Assembly: GCA_964473555.1 (NCBI GenBank)
Contig: CAYYPL010000007.1
Coordinates: 62,001 to 126,000 of the forward strand
DNA from: UBA11400 sp964473555
GTDB lineage: Bacteria; Bacteroidota; Rhodothermia; Balneolales; HLUCCA01
Reading direction: 5' to 3'
DNA length: 64,000 nt
In this document: piece by piece, positions 54,475 to 61,996 of the stretch
How the letters are laid out: each line of letters begins with the position of its first letter
How positions within the stretch are numbered: the first letter of the stretch is position 1
Notes under the pieces: model-generated
What the model saw: only the letters and a program-made list of their open reading frames with translations
Database searches by the model: none
Told to the model about the DNA's origin: nothing
Program-made: the position numbers and the translations under genes

Positions 54475-55584
54475 TTGAACTCATTTCCAACTGATCCAGA
54501 CTCCATTGCAGAACGGATATCGACCATAGATCCTGTAGCCTATGGGAAATCCCGTAATTTTGTCCATGGAGACGTAACCCGTCTATCTCCCTATATCTCC
54601 AGAGGCGTTATTTCAACGAAGAAAGTAATGGAGCAGGTACTTTTGCGTGGATACGATCCGAAGCGAATTGAAAAGTTTTTAATGGAGTTGGCCTGGAGGG
54701 ATTACTGGCAACAAGTATGGGTAGAACGAGGTAATGAGATTGACCATGATCTGAAGCGATCACAACCTGGGGTTCGCTGTACCGGAGTGCCCAAAGCTTT
54801 GATTCAGGTACAAACCGGTGTTGATGGCATAGACGAAGGTATCCATCAACTTTACGCATCGGGATACATGCATAATCATGTTCGTATGTACACGGCGGCA
54901 GTTACCTGTTCGATATCGGGATACCACTGGCGCGATCCTGCAAAATGGATGTACTATCATCTATTGGATGGAGACTGGGGCAGCAATGCCTTGAGCTGGC
55001 AGTGGGTAAGTGGGGCGAATGCGGGAAAACAGTACATAGCCAATCAGGAAAACGTGAACAAATATACGGGATCCAATCAGAAAGGATCATGGCTGGATGT
55101 GACGTACGAGGAACTGGTGAAGTTGAAAACACCGGATCATTTTATCGATAAAACTCCATTTACGTTAAAAACGCCACTCCCATCCACACCAGCGTTTAGC
55201 ATCCATGAAAATTGGCCAACGGTTGTGTACACAAGCTATCATCTGGATCCTGCCTGGCTGAGTGGAATCGAGGCAAATAGAGTCCTGATCATGGAACCGT
55301 CTCATTTTCAAAACTATCCCATATCACACCATGTGATGTCGTTCGTGATTGAACTTGCAACATCCAACATCCCGGGGATTCAGATCTTTGTTGGTGAATT
55401 TGAAGACCTAAAAACGAATCTGGTTGGTATATCGAAAGATATCCATTACAAGGAACATCCATTCACCCGACATTTTACCGGTGTTCAGCACGATCGTGAT
55501 TGGATGTTCAGCGTCAGAGGCTACTATCCCTCATTCTTTGCCTTCTGGAACAAGTGCAAAAAAGAATTGAAACTATCGTTGTAG
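54475..55584 (+). CDS. Photolyase/cryptochrome-like FAD-binding protein with C-terminal Rossmann-like domain
   Basis: The 369-residue protein starts, probably at TTG 54475, directly in the photolyase FAD-binding helical domain. RNFVHGDVTRLSPYISRGVIS, MELAWRDYWQQ, and GYMHNHVRMYTAAV with WRDPAKWMYYHLLDGDWGSNALSWQWVSGANAGKQYIANQENVNKY are classic FAD-cradle motifs. The usual N-terminal alpha/beta antenna domain is missing. Instead, about 140 residues at the C-terminus (from about 240: WPTVVYTSYHLDP, RVLIMEPSHFQNYPISHHVM, GIQIFVGEFEDL) look like a Rossmann-type domain. The domain order is therefore reversed. DNA repair activity or a light-sensing role cannot be decided. No folate or deazaflavin-site evidence can be read. 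Confidence 0.78.
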   Translation: MNSFPTDPDSIAERISTIDPVAYGKSRNFVHGDVTRLSPYISRGVISTKKVMEQVLLRGYDPKRIEKFLMELAWRDYWQQVWVERGNEIDHDLKRSQPGVRCTGVPKALIQVQTGVDGIDEGIHQLYASGYMHNHVRMYTAAVTCSISGYHWRDPAKWMYYHLLDGDWGSNALSWQWVSGANAGKQYIANQENVNKYTGSNQKGSWLDVTYEELVKLKTPDHFIDKTPFTLKTPLPSTPAFSIHENWPTVVYTSYHLDPAWLSGIEANRVLIMEPSHFQNYPISHHVMSFVIELATSNIPGIQIFVGEFEDLKTNLVGISKDIHYKEHPFTRHFTGVQHDRDWMFSVRGYYPSFFAFWNKCKKELKLSL

Positions 55585-55594
55585 TCCGAATAGC

Positions 55595-56935
55595 CTAGTA
55601 ATCGGTTATTACGGCTTCAGATGCCAATGGACGCTCTTTCTTTAGGCGGGCAGCTTCCTGTTCTGCATCACGCATTACCCGAAGTACATTCAACCCGGCG
55701 ATTTTTCGCAATTCTTCTTCGGTGTAGCCACGATAGAGCAGCTCGGCGAACAAATCGGGATACGTACTCACATCTTTCAATCCTTCGGGAAGTAATGGAA
55801 TTCCGTCGTAATCTCCACCAATACCGATGTAATCAACCCCGATCCGGTCTTTTATATGATCGATGTGGTCAGCAACGGTTTCAAGTGTTGCAATGGGTGC
55901 CGGATTGTTCGCATCCCAGGTACGCATTAGTTCGGAAACTTTATCCGGCTGACCGATATGATAATAATCTAGCCTTGCCCGTTCCGCGTTTCGGTTACTA
56001 ATGTGTTGATGAAGCTCCTCTTTGATGAACGCAGGGATATACGTTACCATGATCACTCCCTCATTCGCTTTGAGCATGTCAAGGACGTCATCAGGAACAT
56101 TCCGTGGGTGGTTGTTCAAAGCCATTGCCGATGAATGTGAGAAAATCACCGGTGCGGTGGAGACCTTCAATGCATCGCGCATGGTTTCGGCGGATACGTG
56201 TGACAGATCGACCAACATGCCCAGCCAGTTCATTTCTCGGATAACTTCTTCACCAAACGCGGTAAGTCCACCGTGTTTGGGATCATCGGTTGCAGCATCT
56301 GCCCAATCCAATGTTCGTGAATGGGTGATTGTCATGTATCTGGCGCCCAATTCATACATTTGTCTTAATACCTGAAGCGAATTGCCAATCGACTGTCCAC
56401 CTTCCATTCCAATTAAAGAGGCTATCCTGCCATTTTTAAAGACGCGTTCAATATCGTCTGCGGTCAGTGCGAGTTCAAAATGGTCGGGGAAAGCGTCGAT
56501 CAGACGATACACGAAGTCGATTTGCTCCAGTGTCATCTGTACGGACTCGCTTTCGGGGACATTCGTAGGAACGTAAACGGACCAGAATTGTCCACCAACC
56601 CGTCCGGCTCTCATACGAGGGATGTCGGTATGCATCGGACGTTCTAGTAGTGTGGTATTATTGAAATCAATGGCACTGAGTTTATATTGTGCCCGGTTTC
56701 TGTACTGGATCGGAACGTCGTTGTGTCCGTCGATCAAGGGAACCGATTCGAGGATCCGGGTTGCTTGTTCCAGGAACGGAGCTCTGTTCGCCCCATTGCT
56801 GCCGGGGTAGTTCTGACTACTTTGAGCGTGAAGTGAAGGAGCGGAAAAAATGAAAAACAAAGAACCCGTTAACAGGAATCGCTTTAACGAACGATTAATG
56901 AAGCTACATTTGACCACATTTGACATAATGAACAC
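55595..56935 (-). CDS. Membrane dipeptidase (M19 family)
   Basis: The 446-residue exported protein has a signal peptide at about 18-38 (FSAPSLHAQS). It carries the renal-dipeptidase family markers: VPLIDGHNDVPIQYRNR (HxD zinc ligands), SLIGMEGGQSIGNSL (the Glu that bridges the zincs), GARYMTITHS, MLVDLSHVSAETM, VIFSHSSAMALNNHPRN and YIGIGGDYDG. M19 enzymes hydrolyse dipeptides, often with a D- or dehydro-residue. It is close to the convergent photolyase-like gene (10 bp between ends). No other peptidase sits nearby. Confidence 0.92.
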   Translation of the reverse strand: MFIMSNVVKCSFINRSLKRFLLTGSLFFIFSAPSLHAQSSQNYPGSNGANRAPFLEQATRILESVPLIDGHNDVPIQYRNRAQYKLSAIDFNNTTLLERPMHTDIPRMRAGRVGGQFWSVYVPTNVPESESVQMTLEQIDFVYRLIDAFPDHFELALTADDIERVFKNGRIASLIGMEGGQSIGNSLQVLRQMYELGARYMTITHSRTLDWADAATDDPKHGGLTAFGEEVIREMNWLGMLVDLSHVSAETMRDALKVSTAPVIFSHSSAMALNNHPRNVPDDVLDMLKANEGVIMVTYIPAFIKEELHQHISNRNAERARLDYYHIGQPDKVSELMRTWDANNPAPIATLETVADHIDHIKDRIGVDYIGIGGDYDGIPLLPEGLKDVSTYPDLFAELLYRGYTEEELRKIAGLNVLRVMRDAEQEAARLKKERPLASEAVITDY

Positions 56936-57061
56936 CTATTGAGTTGGAATTTCAGCTAAATCGTGCAGTTTGTGCACCATTTCAAAATTAAATGGATATA
57001 AGGTAAACAATCCAGTTAAAGGAACCACATCATTTTCTGGAATGATTTAACTGTCAAGATT

Positions 57062-58966
57062 TCAGGTATCGAGTTCTGCTAATTCCAGCCATCGAATTTC
57101 TTTTGCCTCAATTTCCTTTTGAAGCCTTTCATGTTCGCCTGAAAGTTTGTGGATCTGGGAGTAATCGAGGTCACTGGAACTCAATGTTGATTCTAGTGCT
57201 GATTTTTTGGATTCAAGATCGGCAATATCTTTTTCCAGTTTCTGATATTCTTTGCGCTCTTTGAAGTTAAGACCTTTTTTCTTAGCTACTTCATGCTGTG
57301 ATTCAGGGACTGTACTTTTCTTGTCTTCAGTTACAGTCTTTTTAGAACGTTCAATCTGTTCGGACTTCTCTGATTTTTGAAGTTCTCTCCATTCGGCATA
57401 GGATCCGTTGAAATCACGTATTCGTCCATCGCCCTCAAAAACGAAATAGTGCTGGACCAATTTGTCCATAAAGAATCGGTCGTGAGAAACGATGATCAGG
57501 CAACCCGGGAAGTCGAGCAAAAACTCTTCGAGTTTTTGCATGGTAATGAGATCCAGATCGTTGGTCGGCTCATCCAGTATCAGGAAATTCGGATTGCTGA
57601 TCAGCACCATCATTAATCCTAATCGACGTTTTTCTCCGCCACTAAGTTTGGCCACCGGCGTGTACTGCATGGCTGATGGAAACATGAAATGTTCCAGGAA
57701 CTGAGAAGCGGTAATACGTTTTCCATCGGCAAGTTGGATGACCTCAGCGACCTCTTTTAGAATATCGATTACCCGTTTTGTTTCGTCAACGTTGATGCCT
57801 TGCTGGCGGTAATGTCCAAAAACAATCGTGGATCCGGTTTCGATTTCGCCCGAGTCTGGGGGTAGTTGTCCCGTCAGGACATTCAGAAACGTGCTTTTAC
57901 CGGCACCATTTCGGCCAATAATCCCGATTCGCTCACCCTTGGAAAACGAGTACGAAAATTCATCCAGTATCTTGTTCGCATCAAATGCCTTACTGACCTT
58001 CTTGAGTTCAACAATTTTGTTTCCCATTCGGGTCATGTTGACTTCCAGTCGGACTTCTCCAGAATCACTCTTGCGTTTTGCACGGTCTTCGGTGTCATAA
58101 AATGCGTCGATTCGCGACTTAGATTTGGTCGTTCTCGCCTTTGGTGCACGGCGCATCCACTCCAGCTCTTTTTTGTATAACTGAACGGCTTTGTGTGACT
58201 CAACCTGTTCGACTTCAAGTCGTTCTGCTTTACGTTGCAGATATAGACTGTAATTCCCGTCGTGATGATAAAGCACCCCTCCATCGAGTTCCATAATATG
58301 ATTACAGACACGATCCAGAAAGTATCTGTCGTGAGTGATCATTAACAAAGTCATATTGGATGTAGCAAGATAGTGCTCCAGCCATTCGATCATGTCGATA
58401 TCGAGATGGTTGGTCGGCTCATCCAGTAAAAGCAGGTCTGGATTTTCAAGCAGTACGAAGGCCAGTGCAACCCGTTTTCGTTCACCTCCAGACAGTGTGC
58501 CGATCAGTTGATCCAGGTCATGGATGTTGAGTTTGCCCAAAATCTGAGTCATTCTCTGTTCGTAATCCCAGGCATTTGCTGCATCCATGGCAGCCAGGGC
58601 TTTTTCAAAGGACTCGTGTGTTTGATCGTTATACTCCTGTTCCTGATCCCTCACCGCCTTTTCATACGCACGAATCACTTCAACGATATCGGTATGTCCA
58701 TGATTAATAAAGTCACGAATTGACATTGACGATTGCAATGCTGGTTCTTGCTCGAGATAACCGATTCTGATTCCATTTTTGACCATTACCTGACCGGAGT
58801 CTGGGCTTTCATTACCGGATAGTACTTTTAAAAGCGTGGATTTTCCCGTTCCATTAGGAGCAACCAATGCCGTTTTGTTGCCCTTGCTGAGTCCAAAAGT
58901 CAAATTCTCGAACAGTGTTTTGAGTCCGAAGCTTTTTGAAAGCTGTTCTACCGATAAAAAGGTCAT
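57062..58966 (-). CDS. ABC-F family ATPase (Uup-like)
   Basis: The 634-residue soluble protein carries two ABC domains in tandem. Walker A motifs are LVAPNGTGKSTLLKVL and IIGRNGAGKSTFLNVL, signatures are TLSGGERKRVALA and KLSGGEKRRLGLM, and Walker B motifs are LLLDEPTNHLDIDMI and LILDEPTNDLDLITM. A charged inter-domain linker (about 250-300, with KELEWMRRAPKARTTKSKSR) and a C-terminal coiled coil (about 545-634, KKKGLNFKERKEYQKLEKDIADLE) mark the Uup subgroup. Uup has roles in DNA-related stability, and other ABC-F proteins act on ribosomes. Membrane helices are absent. The 225 bp upstream contains heptanucleotide tandem repeats. Confidence 0.93.
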   Translation of the reverse strand: MTFLSVEQLSKSFGLKTLFENLTFGLSKGNKTALVAPNGTGKSTLLKVLSGNESPDSGQVMVKNGIRIGYLEQEPALQSSMSIRDFINHGHTDIVEVIRAYEKAVRDQEQEYNDQTHESFEKALAAMDAANAWDYEQRMTQILGKLNIHDLDQLIGTLSGGERKRVALAFVLLENPDLLLLDEPTNHLDIDMIEWLEHYLATSNMTLLMITHDRYFLDRVCNHIMELDGGVLYHHDGNYSLYLQRKAERLEVEQVESHKAVQLYKKELEWMRRAPKARTTKSKSRIDAFYDTEDRAKRKSDSGEVRLEVNMTRMGNKIVELKKVSKAFDANKILDEFSYSFSKGERIGIIGRNGAGKSTFLNVLTGQLPPDSGEIETGSTIVFGHYRQQGINVDETKRVIDILKEVAEVIQLADGKRITASQFLEHFMFPSAMQYTPVAKLSGGEKRRLGLMMVLISNPNFLILDEPTNDLDLITMQKLEEFLLDFPGCLIIVSHDRFFMDKLVQHYFVFEGDGRIRDFNGSYAEWRELQKSEKSEQIERSKKTVTEDKKSTVPESQHEVAKKKGLNFKERKEYQKLEKDIADLESKKSALESTLSSSDLDYSQIHKLSGEHERLQKEIEAKEIRWLELAELDT

Positions 58967-59047
58967 AAATTGGTGTGTGTTTGTTTTCAGGAGGCAAATA
59001 TACCGATTTTTGGAGTGTAGATTAATTATAGGACGGTTATATTAACC

Positions 59048-59128
59048 GCGAGCGGCGAGCAGCGAGCAGTATTTTAGAAGAGAATGTGTTTCTTATCCAA
59101 CTTCCTACTTCCTACTCCCCACCTCCTA
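59048..59128. repeat. Two heptanucleotide tandem repeats
   Basis: GCGAGCG-GCGAGCA-GCGAGCA (three units, 59048-59068) is followed after 32 bp by CTTCCTA-CTTCCTA-CTCCCCA-CCTCCTA (four units, two of them degenerate, 59101-59128). Both have a strict 7-bp period and lie between divergent genes (ABC-F start at 58966 and DUF3127 start at 59192). Confidence 0.8.
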
Positions 59129-59191
59129 TAAATAACTTTATCAATAATTGAATTTTTGCTGAAATTCAGCATCTATGTAGAATAATCACCT

Positions 59192-59545
59192 ATGGAATTA
59201 AAAGTAACTGGAATAGTACAGGACATTTTGCAGGAAGTCTCCGGACAAGGTAAGAATGGAACCTGGAGGAAAAGAGAATTTATCCTGGAGACTCAGGAGC
59301 AGTACCCTAAAAAGATTTGTATGGTGCAGTGGGGAGACGAAATCGATGCCGTGAATCTAAAAAAAGGTGAACAGATAACGGCATCAATCGATGTGCAGAG
59401 CAGGGAATATAACGGACGTTGGTATACCGATGTCAAAGCCTGGAAAGTTGAGCGTCAGGGGGGTAATGGAGCACCCGCACCTGGTCCGGATTTTATCGAA
59501 ATGCCTGAACCGCCTCCATTCGACGAAGATGATCTGCCGTTCTGA
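59192..59545 (+). CDS. DUF3127 protein with SSB-like acidic tail
   Basis: The 117-residue protein has an OB-fold-like domain: ELKVTGIVQDIL, then TWRKREFILETQEQYPKKI, EQITASIDVQSREYNGRWYTDVKAWKV. It matches the DUF3127 family of Bacteroidota and relatives, which has unknown function. The last 25 residues are Gly/Pro rich and end PFDEDDLPF. This closely resembles the acidic C-terminal tip of single-strand DNA-binding protein SSB (DDDIPF), which recruits DNA repair and replication partners. It may bind single-stranded nucleic acid and recruit the same partners. The convergent serine hydrolase gene ends only 6 bp downstream. Confidence 0.8.
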   Translation: MELKVTGIVQDILQEVSGQGKNGTWRKREFILETQEQYPKKICMVQWGDEIDAVNLKKGEQITASIDVQSREYNGRWYTDVKAWKVERQGGNGAPAPGPDFIEMPEPPPFDEDDLPF

Positions 59546-59551
59546 TCTGGG

Positions 59552-60829
59552 TCATTCCATGAGTGCCTGATAGAGCAGAGTACGGATTTTCGCGTGAATA
59601 TCTGATCCGGTTGCGGGAATCAACTGGGTCATAAATACCACAACCAGACGATCTTTCGGACTCACCCAATAGGTAGAGTGATATGCTCCGCCCCAGCCAT
59701 AATCTCCGACTGATCCGGGTGTCCCCCGTTTGCCGAGATCCATAAGTACGTCAAACGCAAGGCTGATTCCTTCTCCCGGGCGGAATTCTATGTTGTGCAA
59801 GTGGTTGACTGTCATTAGTTCAACCGATTTCGGGCTCAAGATCCGAACACCATCAAGTTGGCCACCCTGATGTAGCATTTGAAGGAATCGAGCATAATCC
59901 TGAGCGGTTGAGACTAATCCCGCTCCACCGGACTCAGCAATCCGAGGACCGTCACTATAATGTCCCTGACCAATCATAATACCTCCATCAGCTGTACGGG
60001 AGATTGTTTTATCTGACGTGGAGGAATACACCGTTGCTAATCGGGAAACTTTGTCTTCAGGCACAAAGAAATGGGTGTCTGCCATTTGTAATGGCATAAA
60101 AATACGCTCGTTGAGAAACTCAGCCAACGATTGTCCGGTGATCTCTTCAATAACTACACCCAGAATGTCAGTCGAGTATCCATAAACGAATCGCTCTCCA
60201 GGCTGGGCATCCATGGGCAGTGTTGCCATTCTTCGAACGACGTCTCGTACGGGTTCATCACGGTGTGCAAAATACCATCCCTGAATATCTGCTTCTTTCC
60301 ACAACTCGTCTGCTGGTCCATACCCGTAACTGATTCCAGCTGTGTGAGTCAGTAAATCCCGGATGGTGATCTTGCGTCTAGAATCAACGATTTCGTATCC
60401 ACCCGCATCATTTCTGACAGCAACTGTGGTTTTTTCGAACTCTGGTAAATAATTGCTTAGTGGATCATTGAGTAGCAATTTACCCTCTTCCTGAAGCATC
60501 ATAATACCAGCACTCACAATAGCTTTGGTTTGTGATGCAATCCGGAACATATCATCATATTCCATTAAATCACCAGATTCAACATCCCGGAATCCGGACT
60601 TATGATGAACAACAGCCTTGCCATCTTTTAGTACGAGTAACACGCCACCAGAAATTCGTTGCGATGCAGCATAGGAATCGATCATATCCGTCAATCTTTT
60701 CAGACGTTCGGGCGAAAATCCGGATTCTGAGGGAGAAACGGTCTGGAAAGACTGGGCGAGTATTCCAGTTGTCACAAACAGGATCAAAAAAAAGGATATG
60801 ACAGTGCGTATCACGAATTGGAACTTCAT
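59552..60829 (-). CDS. Exported serine hydrolase of the class C beta-lactamase family
   Basis: The 425-residue protein has a signal peptide (about 1-26, GILAQS) and the class C beta-lactamase/esterase fold. SxxK is MFRIASQTKAIVSAGIM (Ser and Lys in SQTK near residue 97). The second motif reads YGYSTDILGVVIEEI, where the usual Y-x-N has Ser-Thr after Tyr. The third motif region is near DYGWGGAYHSTYWVSP, where H/K-x-G is not clearly conserved. Many such proteins are peptidases, esterases or D-aminopeptidases rather than beta-lactamases, so antibiotic resistance should not be inferred. Confidence 0.88.
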   Translation of the reverse strand: MKFQFVIRTVISFFLILFVTTGILAQSFQTVSPSESGFSPERLKRLTDMIDSYAASQRISGGVLLVLKDGKAVVHHKSGFRDVESGDLMEYDDMFRIASQTKAIVSAGIMMLQEEGKLLLNDPLSNYLPEFEKTTVAVRNDAGGYEIVDSRRKITIRDLLTHTAGISYGYGPADELWKEADIQGWYFAHRDEPVRDVVRRMATLPMDAQPGERFVYGYSTDILGVVIEEITGQSLAEFLNERIFMPLQMADTHFFVPEDKVSRLATVYSSTSDKTISRTADGGIMIGQGHYSDGPRIAESGGAGLVSTAQDYARFLQMLHQGGQLDGVRILSPKSVELMTVNHLHNIEFRPGEGISLAFDVLMDLGKRGTPGSVGDYGWGGAYHSTYWVSPKDRLVVVFMTQLIPATGSDIHAKIRTLLYQALME

Positions 60830-60891
60830 ACTGTATGACGATTAAAAAGAGTTTATATAATTGTTAACCAACATGTTAAGATGAGAACAGT

Positions 60892-61725
60892 TTAAGCAGA
60901 CAGCACTTCATATCCAAAATATTGAAGCGCATCTCTTGCCTGATCGTTGAAATCCCTGATCATGGAAGGTTTGAGTCTTGACTGTTGGATCGTATTGACA
61001 CTGGAGTCTAAACTTTGATGAATACTGGCATAATCGAACCAATATTTATGGCCCTGATCGCCATATAGAGGTGTATGTTTACCCGACTCACGCATTACTT
61101 TTTTTGATTTCAGCCTCAGGTGAGACAGTTTAACGGGAAATACATCTGTAAATAAAAAAAGCTCCTGTGAAACTTTGAATGGATCTGAAATGACATCTTC
61201 AAACTGGATCATTTTGTAATTGGGTACGATACCCGATAGCCGTTTGAATTCATCAGCCATTTGCTGGTATAACTTGCCTGCCTGAGTGGCTGTTTTGCCT
61301 CTGCGGATGTATCCGTCACATAAAGCGTATCCATCTCGGATCAACGCGATAAAATACAAATCAGGATAGATGCTGGTCAGGAGATCGGTGTAATAAATGT
61401 CCGTATTCACAGACTTCATACACAGTGCGGCCTGCTCTACTTCCCTTTTGGTATACACCTGACTGGGAGACTTTTGTTTATTCTCGTAGTGCAAAAGATT
61501 TTGCATTTTGTAGCGAAACAACTCCTCATCAATCAACCTTTTGCCAAGGCTCAAGGAACTAAGAGCATTTCCGATCTTAATTTTAAGGGATTCATTGAAT
61601 AGCTGCCCGGTTTCACGAATAGAAGAACAAATTTGAGGATGTGATTGAAGAATATTCCATACAAGATTTGTCCCTCCTCTTGCGAATCCGGATAGTACAA
61701 TGACCTTCTGGTTTAATATAGGCAT
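60892..61725 (-). CDS. Sulfotransferase family protein
   Basis: The 277-residue protein has the sulfotransferase 5'-phosphosulfate-binding motif near the N-terminus: VIVLSGFARGGTNLVWNILQSHPQI (P-loop-like SGFARGGTN, about 11-20). A second region is LYFIALIRDGYALCDGYIRRG, the expected 3'-phosphate-binding Arg/Asp stretch, followed by MIQFEDVISDPFKVSQELFLF. It transfers a sulfuryl group from PAPS to a carbohydrate or lipid; the acceptor is unknown. It is a single gene, flanked by 62 bp to the serine hydrolase and 271 bp to the divergent PFOR gene. Confidence 0.8.
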   Translation of the reverse strand: MPILNQKVIVLSGFARGGTNLVWNILQSHPQICSSIRETGQLFNESLKIKIGNALSSLSLGKRLIDEELFRYKMQNLLHYENKQKSPSQVYTKREVEQAALCMKSVNTDIYYTDLLTSIYPDLYFIALIRDGYALCDGYIRRGKTATQAGKLYQQMADEFKRLSGIVPNYKMIQFEDVISDPFKVSQELFLFTDVFPVKLSHLRLKSKKVMRESGKHTPLYGDQGHKYWFDYASIHQSLDSSVNTIQQSRLKPSMIRDFNDQARDALQYFGYEVLSA

Positions 61726-61857
61726 GTGCTAAGCGTGTGAACGTGGATCTCAATAACACAAGGAGAATCATAAATAGAGGGGTGCTTTAAAATACGGCTC
61801 ACTGCCTTAAATACCTTACGGGTTTTTAAAATTATTCCCAGGCGGCGAAACCCGAAC

Positions 61858-61947
61858 TGACAATTGTCATTTTTTATCGGAGTTGTACGTCTTAAACTAC
61901 TTTCGGGCGGATTTCATACACTGATATCACAAAATGTGAAATATAAT
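61858..61947 (+). promoter_or_regulatory. Candidate operators and -10 box upstream of PFOR gene
   Basis: The intergenic region holds a perfect 12-bp palindrome TGACAATTGTCA (61858-61869) and, further down, TCACA-AAA-TGTGA (61927-61939). The second repeat abuts a consensus TATAAT (61942-61947), 50 bp before the PFOR start. No good -35 box is seen. The arrangement suggests a regulated promoter; the regulator is unidentified. The half-sites resemble CRP/FNR TGTGA but in reverse orientation. Confidence 0.4.
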
Positions 61948-61996
61948 GGATCAGTTGAGCCCTGTAGTTGTACCAGAATAAGACTTGGAGGAGATT

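Noticed and set aside
59552..60829. Beta-lactamase resistance gene
   Set aside because: Only the general serine-hydrolase fold is visible; motif two is atypical, and the family includes many esterases and peptidases.
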